Shown here piece after piece: positions 8,731 to 18,035 of a stretch of DNA of 64,000 bases. The notes beneath the pieces were generated by a model. It saw only the letters and a list, made by a program, of their open reading frames with translations. It was not told the DNA's origin and did not search any database. The DNA lies in the NCBI GenBank assembly GCA_965220185.1, contig OZ244807.1:186001-250000 (forward strand), given 5' to 3'. The position numbers and the translations under genes are program-made. Origin of the DNA: Azotimanducus sp965220185. GTDB lineage: Bacteria > Pseudomonadota > Gammaproteobacteria > Pseudomonadales > Azotimanducaceae. The first letter of the stretch is position 1, and each line of letters starts with the position of its first letter.

Positions 8731-10088
8731 GCTATCTGCAATCACTCGATGTCGATGCGCTGCTCGCCGACCACCCTATCGGCGACGACTTCATCGAGCT
8801 TGCCAAGAATCTCAGCCGCGATGCGCTCTTCGCGCGTCAAGATCGGCTCTTCAAGCGTTGCCTCGCACGCGCTTGGCAAACTGGCTTTTACTCGCGCCTG
8901 TGGGGGGCTCAAGGCATTGAGCCCGGCGATATTCAAGGTCTTGAAGACATCGTGAAACTGCCAGTCTTCGACAAGTCGGATTTGATGGCGAGCATCGCCG
9001 AGCATCCGCCCTTCGGCGATTTCGGGGGCTTTGATCGCGCCGACGCTAAGCGCGATTCCGTGGTCCTGCACACCACGAGCGGCACCACAGGCACGCCGCA
9101 GGTGCTGCTCTTTGGGCCGAAGTCGCGCGAGGCGCAGAATCTTTTGCTCGCACGCGCCTATCGAATGCAAGGCATCGGCGCGAAGGACATTGTGCATTCG
9201 GTCTACGGGCACGGCCTCATTAACGGCGGCCACTACATCCGCGAGGCGTTCCTGCACTGGACGAATGCTCTTTTTCTCTCCGCTGGCACGGGCGTTGAAA
9301 CACCGTCGGCCCGCCAAGTCGAGATCATGCGCGACTTCGGTGTCACCGTGCTCGTTGGCTTTGCCGACTATCTCAAGCGCCTTGCAGAAGTCGCGAATGA
9401 GCGGGGATTCATGCAGGACATCGCGATTCGCCTAATCAGCGGTCAGATGGGGCGCGAAGACAAGGCGAGCATCTCTGAGCTCTGGGGCGGCGCCGAGTGC
9501 TTCGACTGGTACGGCGTTGGCGACACGGGCCTTGTTGCCGCGGAGTTCGCCGATCACGACGGGCTGTACATCATGGAGGATGCGCACTACGTGGAATTGC
9601 TCACAATTGACACAGGCACGCCATCCGAGTTCGGTGAAACAGGCGAGATTGTTTGCACCTGCCTCTTCAAGGACGACATCTACCCGATCATTCGCTTCAA
9701 TACCCACGATGTGTCGCGGGAGCTTGGTGGCACCTCAAGCCTCGGCCTTGGGCTGCGGCGCATGGCAGGGTTTCTTGGACGCGGCGACAACATGGTCAAG
9801 GTCAAGGGCATCAATGTCTTTCCGCAAGCGATTGGCCCGATGCTTGATGAAGTGCCTGAGTTTCTCGGTGAATTTGTCTGTCTCATGAACACAAAGGGTG
9901 AGTTTTCGGTGCTTGTGGAAGTCGCCTCGGCAAGTGAGGCACTACAGCGACGCATCGCGGCGCTGCTCAAAGCCAAGCTCGGGGTCTCTGTGTCCCCGCA
10001 ACTTGTCGGCAAGGGTGACACCGCATCGCTCACAGGCGTCGAGCGCAGGCAAAAGCCAATTCGGTTGATTGATGAGCGTTTCAAGTGA
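8727..10088 (+). CDS. PaaK-like AMP-forming acyl-CoA ligase
   Basis: The 453-residue protein is an adenylate-forming enzyme of the phenylacetate-CoA ligase group. The P-loop TTSGTTGTPQ is near residue 113, the aromatic-acid motif DWYGVGDTG near residue 260, and the hinge region GRGDNMVKVKGINVFP near residue 351. That last segment is the family's typical C-terminal switch. The start overlaps the previous stop as ATGA, with AAGGGGA just upstream. It probably forms a CoA thioester from an aryl or short carboxylic acid; which acid cannot be read from the sequence. Confidence 0.9.
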   Translation: MSYLQSLDVDALLADHPIGDDFIELAKNLSRDALFARQDRLFKRCLARAWQTGFYSRLWGAQGIEPGDIQGLEDIVKLPVFDKSDLMASIAEHPPFGDFGGFDRADAKRDSVVLHTTSGTTGTPQVLLFGPKSREAQNLLLARAYRMQGIGAKDIVHSVYGHGLINGGHYIREAFLHWTNALFLSAGTGVETPSARQVEIMRDFGVTVLVGFADYLKRLAEVANERGFMQDIAIRLISGQMGREDKASISELWGGAECFDWYGVGDTGLVAAEFADHDGLYIMEDAHYVELLTIDTGTPSEFGETGEIVCTCLFKDDIYPIIRFNTHDVSRELGGTSSLGLGLRRMAGFLGRGDNMVKVKGINVFPQAIGPMLDEVPEFLGEFVCLMNTKGEFSVLVEVASASEALQRRIAALLKAKLGVSVSPQLVGKGDTASLTGVERRQKPIRLIDERFK

Positions 10089-11356
10089 GTCAGATGTCCG
10101 ACGCGATTCTCTATGCACAGGCTTTCACAAGCCGCGAGACGACTCCCACGGAGATTCTTCGCGCCTGTCTTGATCGCATCGATCAATTTGATGAGGTGAT
10201 CAACGCCTTCAATGCCCTGCGTCCGCGCGAAGCCTTGACAAGGGAAGCCGAGCACGCGGGCGAACGCTACGCCCGCGGCGAACCGCTTTCACCACTCGAC
10301 GGCATCCCCTTCGCGGTCAAAGCCAACATCGCGATTCGAGGCTGCCCGTGGCATGCTGGCATTGGTGCGCTCAGCACCCAAGTTGCGGAAGATGATGCGC
10401 GCGCCGTGGCGGTGCTGAGAAGCGCTGGCATGATCCCGCTCGGCATTCTCAATATGCACGAAGCCGCGCTCGGCATCACAACCGATAACCCGCACTTCGG
10501 CCGCACGCGCAACCCGCACAACTTCACGCATATCCCAGGCGGCTCGTCCGGTGGCAGTGCGGCGGCAGTCGCGGCTGGCATGGTGCCAATCGCGCTCGGC
10601 ACCGACGACATGGGTTCGGTGCGCCTGCCTTCGGCGTTCTGCGGTATCGTCGGCTACAAGCCGAGCCACGGCACGATTCCGGTTGAAGGGCTGATCGAAC
10701 TGTCTCCGCGACTTGACCACATTGGCGTGCATGCCTTAAGCGTGAGGGATGTGAATGCAGTGATGACGCTCTATGGCGAGGATGATTCAAGTTCTGCACC
10801 GCCCTGCGCGAAGTGGCGGGTTGATTCTGGTTTGGCAGCGACAGTAAGAAGCGCATTCGAGCGTCTTGACTGTGGGGATTCTCTTGATTGGCAACAGGTG
10901 GACTTAAGCGCATGGCGACGCGCTGGCCTGCTGCTGTGCGAGCGCGATGCTTTGCAAACGTTCGCGCGCCCCTTAAGAGAATCACCGCAAGGCTTCAGCG
11001 ATGAGTTGCGGGCGATGCTTGACTGGGCGCGCAAGGCGCCGCAAGAGAAGTTCGTGCGCGCCGAAGCACTCATTGACGAAGCTAGGATACGTTTGCAAAG
11101 AGACCTGCAAGGCAGATTATTGCTGAGTCCCACGGCCCCGATTGTCGCCCCGAAGATCGGCGAGGACGCACCCGAGGACACACCAAACCTGACGCTTCCT
11201 GCCAACTTCGCGGGCGTGCCAAGCATCTCCGTCCCGATGCCGGATGCCGAATCAGCATTGCCAATTGGCCTTCAAGTGACCGGACTTCAGGGCGCCGAGG
11301 TGCGTGCTTGCGCCGCATCGCTCTTTCCCGGCACCGCCGCTCTTGCGCCACTCTAG
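10085..11356 (+). CDS. Amidase signature family hydrolase
   Basis: The 423-residue protein has the Ser-cisSer-Lys triad of amidase-signature enzymes: Lys in PFAVKANIAIRG (about residue 79), the cis-Ser in PGGSSGGSAAAVAAG, and the nucleophile Ser in GTDDMGSVRLPS. These enzymes hydrolyse carboxamides to acid and ammonia. The GTG start overlaps the ligase stop (GTGA); an ATG nine bases later is the alternative. With the PuuE-like enzyme upstream, this suggests that the operon degrades a compound with one or more amide bonds. It is near the short end of the family's lengths. Confidence 0.9.
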   Translation: MSQMSDAILYAQAFTSRETTPTEILRACLDRIDQFDEVINAFNALRPREALTREAEHAGERYARGEPLSPLDGIPFAVKANIAIRGCPWHAGIGALSTQVAEDDARAVAVLRSAGMIPLGILNMHEAALGITTDNPHFGRTRNPHNFTHIPGGSSGGSAAAVAAGMVPIALGTDDMGSVRLPSAFCGIVGYKPSHGTIPVEGLIELSPRLDHIGVHALSVRDVNAVMTLYGEDDSSSAPPCAKWRVDSGLAATVRSAFERLDCGDSLDWQQVDLSAWRRAGLLLCERDALQTFARPLRESPQGFSDELRAMLDWARKAPQEKFVRAEALIDEARIRLQRDLQGRLLLSPTAPIVAPKIGEDAPEDTPNLTLPANFAGVPSISVPMPDAESALPIGLQVTGLQGAEVRACAASLFPGTAALAPL

Positions 11357-12101
11357 CCTCATAGTCTGCGTGCTCGCGCTGCTCCCCTGGGTCGCATCGG
11401 CAAGCGACACGCTGAGCGCGAAGGCGATCATCGAACGTGCTCATGCTGCCGCAGGTGGAGAGGTTTGGACGAACCCCAAGAGTCTGTATCTCGTCGGCAC
11501 ATCGACCTTCTTTGAAGGCACTGATGAGATTCATTACGACCAGCATGAGATGTGGCGCGTGTACCCTTGGGAGAAACGCGCCGCGCACGCTGCCGACGGC
11601 ATGGTGAGAATCCGCAGCGCCTCGAACGGCGTCGTTGCGTTCGATCTTATCTTCGACGGTGAGACGACTTGGATGAACGGCGAAGCAAGCGATGAACCAG
11701 CGGACAGCCGCCGCTGGGCTTCAAACTTCGGCTTCGGCGTCATTCGCCACGCGCTCGACGAAGGCTATTCGCTGACCCGCCTGCCCGATGATTCAGTCGA
11801 TGCGGCGCCGAGTTTCATGGTGCAGGTGCGGGACCCCGCCGGCGGCGAAACCTTGTTCGGCATCGCCATGAAGAACTACGAAATCCTCATGGTGGGATTC
11901 GAGACACCCCGCGGCTGGCACCAGCGCGTGTACTCGGAATTTTTCACAAAGCCAGACAGTTCTTGGCGACAGCCGGGACGCATCAGGCTCTTCTACAACG
12001 GCATCAAACAGAACGAGGTTCGCTGGCGGGATTTTCGTGTCGGTGAGCGGATTGAGCAGGGCGTGTTTCGTATTGGAGTAACGGACATCGGAGACAAATA
12101 G
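11304..12101 (+). CDS. Secreted hypothetical protein ending the catabolic operon
   Basis: The 265-residue protein begins with a hydrophobic segment (LLRHSSLIVCVLALLPWVASA) that looks like a cleavable signal peptide, so it is probably periplasmic. The body is rich in short beta strands (EMWRVYPWEKRAAHAADGMVRIR) and recalls LolA-like outer-membrane lipoprotein-sorting folds, but I cannot assign it. It starts at a GTG 52 bases inside the amidase gene; a start nearer the hydrophobic segment is possible. It is the last gene of the operon. Confidence 0.6.
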   Translation: MLAPHRSFPAPPLLRHSSLIVCVLALLPWVASASDTLSAKAIIERAHAAAGGEVWTNPKSLYLVGTSTFFEGTDEIHYDQHEMWRVYPWEKRAAHAADGMVRIRSASNGVVAFDLIFDGETTWMNGEASDEPADSRRWASNFGFGVIRHALDEGYSLTRLPDDSVDAAPSFMVQVRDPAGGETLFGIAMKNYEILMVGFETPRGWHQRVYSEFFTKPDSSWRQPGRIRLFYNGIKQNEVRWRDFRVGERIEQGVFRIGVTDIGDK

Positions 12102-12309
12102 TGCCTTGCCATCAACAGATACCCGCACAGTATTTAGGTGTGGCAATATACTTTGTGCCGACCGGAAGAAAGGAAATGAGCGTGATGTTGCTGAGTAAGG
12201 TGCAGTGCAACATCGGCCGCATGGCGGCGCTAGTGCGGTGCATCATAGGCTTTAGGGCTCCATATGATGAACTCAATGGAGTTTCGAACGAGGTTCAGAC
12301 GGCCTAGGC

Positions 12310-13245
12310 ATGGACGTGTCGCTAGCGATTCAGACGCGCAACGCCCTGTGGTCGAACAATCCGCTAATCCCGCATTGGGTGGATTTCGACACGGTCGGGC
12401 TTGACAGGTTCTTTACCAAGCCAGAAATCGCGCATTACTGCCATGCTTCACTGGTCAGCCACATGCAAGCAGATGGAGCGGATATGAAAGCGTATCGCTT
12501 TATCGAGCCGGGCGCCGGCTCAGGCGCGTTCTACGACCTTCTGCCGAATGGCCGCCGCACTGGAATAGACTTGGTCGCGATGCGAAATGATTTTTTGGAG
12601 ATGGACTTCCTAGAATGGCGGCCGGACAAGACCAGCCGCATAGCGGTCATTGGCAACCCTCCATTTGGGTATCGGGCATGGCTCGCGCTGACATTCATGA
12701 ATCACGCAGCGACCTTCGCGGATTACGTCGGTATGATTCTTCCAATGGCCTTCCAAAGCGATGGGAAAGGCAGTCCCAAGAAACGGGTTGAAGGGCTGCG
12801 TCTCATGCACAGTGAGACGCTGCCTCATGGAAGCTTCGTGATGCCAGATGGAAAGCCCGCAAAAATCAATGCGCTTTGGCAGATATGGCAACGTGGAGTG
12901 AACAACCAAAGACCAAACAAACGATGTGATTCATGGCTCGACTTGTTTACTGTGGACATGCGAAAGGAACGTCTCTGCGGTCAGGCAAGAATGGACGAGG
13001 CTGATTGGTTTCTACAGCGAACTTTCTACGGGCACGATATGCCCAAGCTGGTCCCAGATTTCAGTCTTGTTCGATATGTGTGCGGGTATGGCGTGGTTTT
13101 GAAAAGAGAGAAAAAAACATTGACTCAATTATTGAATACTGCCGATTGGACTCGCTACAGCAATCTGGCAACCCACAACTGTCGGCACATTAGCATGTAT
13201 CACATCAGGGAAGCCGTCACGGATGCTGGCTACACGGATGCGTAG
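12310..13245 (+). CDS. N6-adenine DNA methyltransferase of a type II-like restriction system
   Basis: The 311-residue protein has the SAM-binding motif FIEPGAGSGAF (about residue 65) followed at about residue 114 by the catalytic motif NPPFGY. NPPF with motif I first is the arrangement of gamma-class adenine methylases. About 208 bases of intergenic sequence without clear features precede it. It overlaps a truncated endonuclease-like gene by 8 bases, so it was once half of a restriction-modification pair and may now be a solitary methylase. Its recognition sequence cannot be predicted. Confidence 0.8.
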   Translation: MDVSLAIQTRNALWSNNPLIPHWVDFDTVGLDRFFTKPEIAHYCHASLVSHMQADGADMKAYRFIEPGAGSGAFYDLLPNGRRTGIDLVAMRNDFLEMDFLEWRPDKTSRIAVIGNPPFGYRAWLALTFMNHAATFADYVGMILPMAFQSDGKGSPKKRVEGLRLMHSETLPHGSFVMPDGKPAKINALWQIWQRGVNNQRPNKRCDSWLDLFTVDMRKERLCGQARMDEADWFLQRTFYGHDMPKLVPDFSLVRYVCGYGVVLKREKKTLTQLLNTADWTRYSNLATHNCRHISMYHIREAVTDAGYTDA

Positions 13246-13489
13246 TCGCAACTACAACGACCTTCTAATGAAAGTGCTAGCGAGCCACTCGGACTCTGAC
13301 AAGTGGCGTGGCGCGCCATTCGAGAAGATCAAGCGCGTGTCAAATTCGCTGGTGGGCAAGGTGAGGCAGGAGTTCGTTGAGCGTGTCTGCGAACTGATTG
13401 AGTTCGATTGCGAGTTTCCGCTTGGCAAGGATGGAAGCCGGTCAAATATCTCGCCTTGGGACATAAGGTTTGTGAATAAGGACGAATGA
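13238..13489 (+). pseudogene. Truncated restriction endonuclease-like fragment
   Basis: This 83-residue open frame looks like only the start of a PD-(D/E)XK nuclease: a helix (KVRQEFVERVCELIEFD) followed by SPWDIRFVNKDE, where the Asp of WDI would be the first metal ligand. The later E-x-K strand is absent, because the frame stops four bases inside the next gene. Its position directly behind an adenine methylase supports an endonuclease origin. The nuclease assignment rests on pattern and context only; a small intact protein of unknown role is the alternative. Confidence 0.5.
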
Positions 13490-15243
13490 TGCCCTTTGAT
13501 CCCTCTCGCCTCTGGATGCAAGTTCGCCTTGGCGAGGATAGCGATATCGAGTTGAAGGCCGTCAAGTTTCGCGGTGAAACCAAAGTTTCTGCGCCGAGGA
13601 GAGATTCACTCGCCGACGAAATGGCGGCGTTCGGCAATTCCCGCGGCGGACAGCTGGTCTTGGGGGTCACGGACGACCGACAACCGCAATCACTGGAGCC
13701 ATCGCAACTCGACTTGCTGGTTCGTCATGTTCGTGAGATTTGCATGGACAGCATCCAGCCTCCCTTGGACTTCGAAGTATTCCGAGTACCAGCTCCCTCG
13801 CCCGCGAGCGGCGGCGCGCTGGTTGTTCAGATTCCCGAGAGCGCGGTGGTGCATCGATCACCGGGCGGCTATTTCCGTCGTCAAGGAGACGCAAAGCAGC
13901 AGATGGATTCAGTCGAGGTCCGCAGATTGTCGCTTTTGCGAGGGCAGTCTGACGCTGCGTCAGCGGACACACAGGTGGTGCGCGATACCGGCATCAACAG
14001 TCTACAGCCAGAACTTTGGCGGCGCTATGCGAGTTCGCGCGCAGACGACCCAGCAGAAATCACCCTTTCGAAGCTCAAGTTCGCCAAGACCGATTCGAAC
14101 GGAGTTGTCCGAGCAACCGTAGGGGGTGTACTGCTCGCCTCTTCGGATCCTCGGAAGTGGCTGCCAAATGCTTGGGTTCAGGCGGTTTGCTATCGCGGGA
14201 CCCGGCCCGATGCGAGCGACCAATTGGATGCGCGTGAGATCACCGGCCCGCTCGACCAACAGATTCGTGATGCGATGTCGTTCGTGATCACCAACCGCCG
14301 AGTGGCGGCATACAAAGATCCTGCACGAATGGATGTGCCGCAGTTCAGTGAACGGGCGGTGTTCGAGGCACTCGTTAATGCTGTAGTGCATCGAGATTAC
14401 GCGGTGTCTGGATCGCGGATTCGTTTGTTCATGTTTGAAGATCGGCTGGAGTTGTATTCGCCCGGAGGTCTGTGCAATTCGATGTCTACGAATGACCTGC
14501 GCACGAGCCAATTTACGCGCAACGAGTTATTAGCATCTCGGCTTGGACAATGTGCGGTGGGCGACGACGTGTCCGGCTCCGGGGGGCGTCGGTACTTCAT
14601 CGAACGGCGCGGCGAAGGCATCGCCGTCATTCAGGACGAAACTTTTGCGCTGGCCGGACGATATCCGGACTTCGAGCTGGTCGGCGAGCGGGAACTGAAG
14701 GTTGTCTTGCCTGCGGCGAGCCTACCGGTAACGAGTGGCGTTGCGGCTTCGGTGGAGGTCGTGCATGGCGAGACTGGCAATTCGCTCCCAGATGTGCACA
14801 TCTTGATGCTGTACCCAAACAAGACCTGGCGCGAGGGGCGGACGGATTCATTTGGCCGCGCAGAGTTTGTGCTCCATGCCAAACTACCGATGACCGTGCT
14901 GTGCGCCGCGGATGGATTCAAGGCGCATGTCGAGCGCAACCATATGCCAAACGGCAAGCTGAAGGTTCGCATGGATCCGGTGGCAGACGGCGGCTCGCAG
15001 ATCATCTCCAACCGCACAGGACATCTCAAGGGGATACAAGGGCGACTAAACCCCATACTGGACAGCTTAGACCGCACCTATCTCTATGCGGATAACGTTG
15101 CCATCAACGATGGTCAGTCACAGCCGGTGCATTTTGCTTTGAACGAGCCGGTACGCCTGACGGATTCGCTCGGCGCGAGCGCGACTTTGTGGTTCCGCGA
15201 GATGCTCGGCGCGTCGTGCGTGTTCGACTATCGGTTTGATTAG
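13486..15243 (+). CDS. AlbA_2/Schlafen-type ATP-binding protein with a C-terminal beta-sandwich
   Basis: The 585-residue protein starts with an AlbA_2 (Schlafen-like) domain: EDSDIELKAVKF and DEMAAFGNSRGGQLVLGVTDD, about residues 17-70. A GHKL-like ATPase segment follows (AVFEALVNAVVHRDYAVSG, about residue 285, with LYSPGG). From about residue 420 there is a carboxypeptidase-regulatory-like region (GETGNSLPDVHILMLYP). AlbA_2 proteins are common in defence islands, but their biochemistry varies. The start overlaps the truncated endonuclease gene by four bases (ATGATG). Confidence 0.8.
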   Translation: MMPFDPSRLWMQVRLGEDSDIELKAVKFRGETKVSAPRRDSLADEMAAFGNSRGGQLVLGVTDDRQPQSLEPSQLDLLVRHVREICMDSIQPPLDFEVFRVPAPSPASGGALVVQIPESAVVHRSPGGYFRRQGDAKQQMDSVEVRRLSLLRGQSDAASADTQVVRDTGINSLQPELWRRYASSRADDPAEITLSKLKFAKTDSNGVVRATVGGVLLASSDPRKWLPNAWVQAVCYRGTRPDASDQLDAREITGPLDQQIRDAMSFVITNRRVAAYKDPARMDVPQFSERAVFEALVNAVVHRDYAVSGSRIRLFMFEDRLELYSPGGLCNSMSTNDLRTSQFTRNELLASRLGQCAVGDDVSGSGGRRYFIERRGEGIAVIQDETFALAGRYPDFELVGERELKVVLPAASLPVTSGVAASVEVVHGETGNSLPDVHILMLYPNKTWREGRTDSFGRAEFVLHAKLPMTVLCAADGFKAHVERNHMPNGKLKVRMDPVADGGSQIISNRTGHLKGIQGRLNPILDSLDRTYLYADNVAINDGQSQPVHFALNEPVRLTDSLGASATLWFREMLGASCVFDYRFD

Positions 15244-15257
15244 GGCTTAGGTAGGGT

Positions 15258-16622
15258 TCAACCGCCCGCTTCCCGGAACGCATCAATCGGCAGCGCCTCC
15301 CCTTTCTGCACAAGCAGCGATTGCTTGCGCAGAAAGCGCAGCAGACCGCGGTTGCCCATGCGCGATGCGCCGAGGCCTGATTCATTGAACGAGTCCTTCT
15401 CGACGTCCGAGACCATCGTTGTCAGGCCGGTGTCATTGACACTGACCGCTCCTGCATGAATCTGGCGCGCGACTGACATAGCGTGCGCTTCGTCACCGAT
15501 GACTGCAGCCGAGAGTCCGTAGTTTGAGTCGTTGGCGAGCCGCACGGCCTCGGTATCGCTTGCAAAGGGCATCACTGGAATGACCGGCCCGAAGGTTTCT
15601 TCGCGCATGATGCGCATTTCGTGATTGACGCCGGTGAGCACGACCGGCGAGCACCAGGTGCCATCTTCCGTTTGGGTAACCGCGCCGCAATGCTGGACGG
15701 CACCGTGCGCACGTGCATCATCGAGATGCGCCGTCACCGTGTCGGCTTGACGCGAATCGATGAACGGGCCGAGGTGTGCCCCGTCTTGGCCGCCATGACT
15801 GGTCTTGACGCGCTTGGCGTCAGCCACCAACGCTTCGACAAAGGGTTCGTAGAGCGTTTCGTGAACATACACGCGCTCGATTGATTGACACGCCTGCCCG
15901 GTGTTGAGAACAGAACCGCGTAGCGCGGCCGTCACGGCGCGCTTCATATCCGCATCTTCAAGGACAATCAACGGGTCTTTGCCGCCAAGTTCAAGAAACG
16001 CGGGAATCAAGCGCGCCGCCGCCCGCATCGCCACTTTGCGACCGGTTCCGGTGCTGCCCGTGAAGCACACGGCATCCACCGCATCGACCATGGCTTCGCC
16101 AACGGAGCCATCGCCTTCGACGATTTCAAACACGCGGGCGAGGTCGCCGACCGCCTGCACAGATGCACGCAGCGGCTCGGCGAATCGCGGCGTGACTTCG
16201 CTTGGCTTCAGCATCACCGCGCAGCCAGCGAACAGCGCTGGCAGGGCGTCAATGACAGACAGCAGCAGCGGCACGTTCCACGGACTGATGATGCCGACCA
16301 CGCCAAGCGCGTGCAGCCTGTGTTCATAGCGAACACTCGGCGCTGTCGCGGACTCTCCGCTCGACGATGCTTCGAGCAATCTCGGCGCGCGCTCTACCCA
16401 ATAGTCAATTCGCCGCAGTGCGCCGTCGAACTCGCTCTCCGAAATTCGCTTTCGTCCTGTGTCGGCGATTAATGCATTGACGATCGGCTCGCGACGCGCG
16501 CACAGCGCCTCGCGCCAAGCGAGCAGAACATCGGCGCGCGCGCCCGCCGAAGCCGCAGCCCATGTCGGTAACGCGACGCGAAGGCGCTCGGCCACGGCGA
16601 GGATTTCACTTGGATTAGTCAT
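15258..16622 (-). CDS. NAD(P)-dependent aldehyde dehydrogenase
   Basis: The 454-residue protein has the aldehyde dehydrogenase active site: FLELGGKDPLIVLEDAD (general-base Glu, about residue 243) and NTGQACQSIERVYVH with the catalytic Cys about 34 residues later. SPWNVPLLLSVIDALPALFAGC and TGSTGTGRKVAMRAA are the cofactor-binding parts. Its start codon abuts the dyad at 16621-16638, so the transcript may have almost no leader. It is divergent from the leuC-like gene and probably oxidises an aldehyde intermediate of the same pathway. Confidence 0.92.
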   Translation of the reverse strand: MTNPSEILAVAERLRVALPTWAAASAGARADVLLAWREALCARREPIVNALIADTGRKRISESEFDGALRRIDYWVERAPRLLEASSSGESATAPSVRYEHRLHALGVVGIISPWNVPLLLSVIDALPALFAGCAVMLKPSEVTPRFAEPLRASVQAVGDLARVFEIVEGDGSVGEAMVDAVDAVCFTGSTGTGRKVAMRAAARLIPAFLELGGKDPLIVLEDADMKRAVTAALRGSVLNTGQACQSIERVYVHETLYEPFVEALVADAKRVKTSHGGQDGAHLGPFIDSRQADTVTAHLDDARAHGAVQHCGAVTQTEDGTWCSPVVLTGVNHEMRIMREETFGPVIPVMPFASDTEAVRLANDSNYGLSAAVIGDEAHAMSVARQIHAGAVSVNDTGLTTMVSDVEKDSFNESGLGASRMGNRGLLRFLRKQSLLVQKGEALPIDAFREAGG

Positions 16623-16638
16623 AATGACCTATCATTAT
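16610..16638 (+). promoter_or_regulatory. Promoter of the leuC-like gene with overlapping operator dyad
   Basis: TTGGAT (16610-16615) and CATTAT (16633-16638) are 17 bases apart and fit a sigma-70 promoter for the leuC-like gene. The dyad ATAATGA-CCTA-TCATTAT (16621-16638) lies in the spacer and -10 box and also touches the start codon of the divergent aldehyde dehydrogenase. Its reverse complement matches the element at 4055-4071 in 16 of 17 bases. A repressor bound here would block both directions. Confidence 0.6.
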
Positions 16639-16660
16639 ATCTTTTGCGCCAGTCTGCACA

Positions 16661-18028
16661 TTGGCACACACCTTGTTCGACAAACTGTGGGACGCTCACC
16701 TCGTCGCATCGGATGAGGCAGGCGAGTCGCTCATTTATGTGGACCGCGTGTGCATGCACGAGCGTACCGGCAGCATCGCCATGCAATCGCTCATTGAACG
16801 GGGGCTTGAGGTACGCAGACCCGAACATGCCTATTGCGTCATGGATCACACTGTCGATACCAGACCAGGTCGCGGCGATGCCACGCCAGCGCCCGGCGGC
16901 GAGGCCTTTATTGCCAGCGCGCGCGGCTCGGCGCACGCGCTCGGGCTTCGCATCTTCGATGTCAACGATGATGATCAGGGCATCTCGCATCTGGTGAGTG
17001 CGGAACAAGGCTTCGCTGTCCCGGGTGTGACGCTGGTCTGCCCGGACTCGCACACATGCACGCTCGGCGCGCTCGGCGCACTGGCGATCGGTGTCGGTGC
17101 CAGCCAAGTCGAGCACGCGCTGGCGACATCTTGCGTGCGCCTCACCAAGCCGGACACCATGCGGGTTGTTTTTGACGGTGCCCTCGCGCCTTGGGTGACG
17201 GCCAAGGACATGGCGCTGCATCTGATCGCCGAATATGGCGCCGATGCCGCCAAGGGCGCCGCAGTCGAGTATTGCGGCAGTGCGGTTCAGGCGCTGTCCG
17301 TCGAAGCGCGCATGACGCTGTGCAATCTTGCCGTCGAATTCGCCGCCTTCACCGCGCTCGTCGCGCCCGATGACAAGACGATTGCCTATGTGTCCGGCAG
17401 GCGCTATGCGCCGAAGCCTCTGCCGACCGACGCATGGCATGCGCTCAAATCCGATACCTCCGCCGAGTTCGCACGCGAGATTCAGATCGATGCTTCATGC
17501 ATTCGTCCGCGCATCACTTGGGGTACTTCACCTGATCAAGGTGTCGCGGTCGATGGCATCGTGCCTGAACCGACCAGCCGCGACGCCAAGAAAGCGCTCG
17601 ACTACATGGGGCTCTCGCAAGGTACGCGCATGATGGACATTGACATCGATGCAGCCTTTATCGGCTCCTGCACCAACTCGCGTCTTGGCGACCTTCGCGC
17701 AGCAGCGCGCATTCTCCGCAATCGGCGCGTCGCGCCCGGCGTCGCCGCGGTATGCGTGCCCGGCTCGACGCGCGTCAAGCGCGACGCGGAGGCCGAAGGC
17801 TTGGACAAGGCGTTTCGCGATGCTGGGTTTGAATGGCGCGAATCGGGCTGCTCGATGTGCTTCTATGCAGGCGGCGAGACCTTCGGCCCCGGCAAGCGCG
17901 TCGTCACCTCCACCAATCGCAATTTCGAGGGACGTCAAGGACCGGGTGTGCGCTCCCACCTCGCAAGCCCTGAAGTGGTCGCGGCATCCGCCGTGCGCGG
18001 CGCTATCAGCTCGCCTGAGATGCTGTAG
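16661..18028 (+). CDS. Aconitase-family hydro-lyase large subunit (LeuC-like)
   Basis: The 455-residue protein aligns with 3-isopropylmalate dehydratase large subunits. It starts AHTLFDKLWDAHLV and has DSHTCTLGALGALAIGVG. FIGSCTNSRLGDLRAAA and GCSMCFYAGGETFGPGKR supply the 4Fe-4S cysteines, with TNRNFEGRQGPG after them. The TTG at 16661 is the only start that restores the family's N-terminus; no clear ribosome-binding site precedes it. The context is catabolic rather than leucine biosynthesis, so it probably isomerises or hydrates a different dicarboxylic acid. Confidence 0.88.
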   Translation: MAHTLFDKLWDAHLVASDEAGESLIYVDRVCMHERTGSIAMQSLIERGLEVRRPEHAYCVMDHTVDTRPGRGDATPAPGGEAFIASARGSAHALGLRIFDVNDDDQGISHLVSAEQGFAVPGVTLVCPDSHTCTLGALGALAIGVGASQVEHALATSCVRLTKPDTMRVVFDGALAPWVTAKDMALHLIAEYGADAAKGAAVEYCGSAVQALSVEARMTLCNLAVEFAAFTALVAPDDKTIAYVSGRRYAPKPLPTDAWHALKSDTSAEFAREIQIDASCIRPRITWGTSPDQGVAVDGIVPEPTSRDAKKALDYMGLSQGTRMMDIDIDAAFIGSCTNSRLGDLRAAARILRNRRVAPGVAAVCVPGSTRVKRDAEAEGLDKAFRDAGFEWRESGCSMCFYAGGETFGPGKRVVTSTNRNFEGRQGPGVRSHLASPEVVAASAVRGAISSPEML

Positions 18029-18035
18029 GCGCGGC

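Noticed and set aside
12101..12307. 68-residue frame in the gap before the adenine methylase
   Set aside because: No family features, no clear ribosome-binding site; the gap is better left as intergenic sequence.
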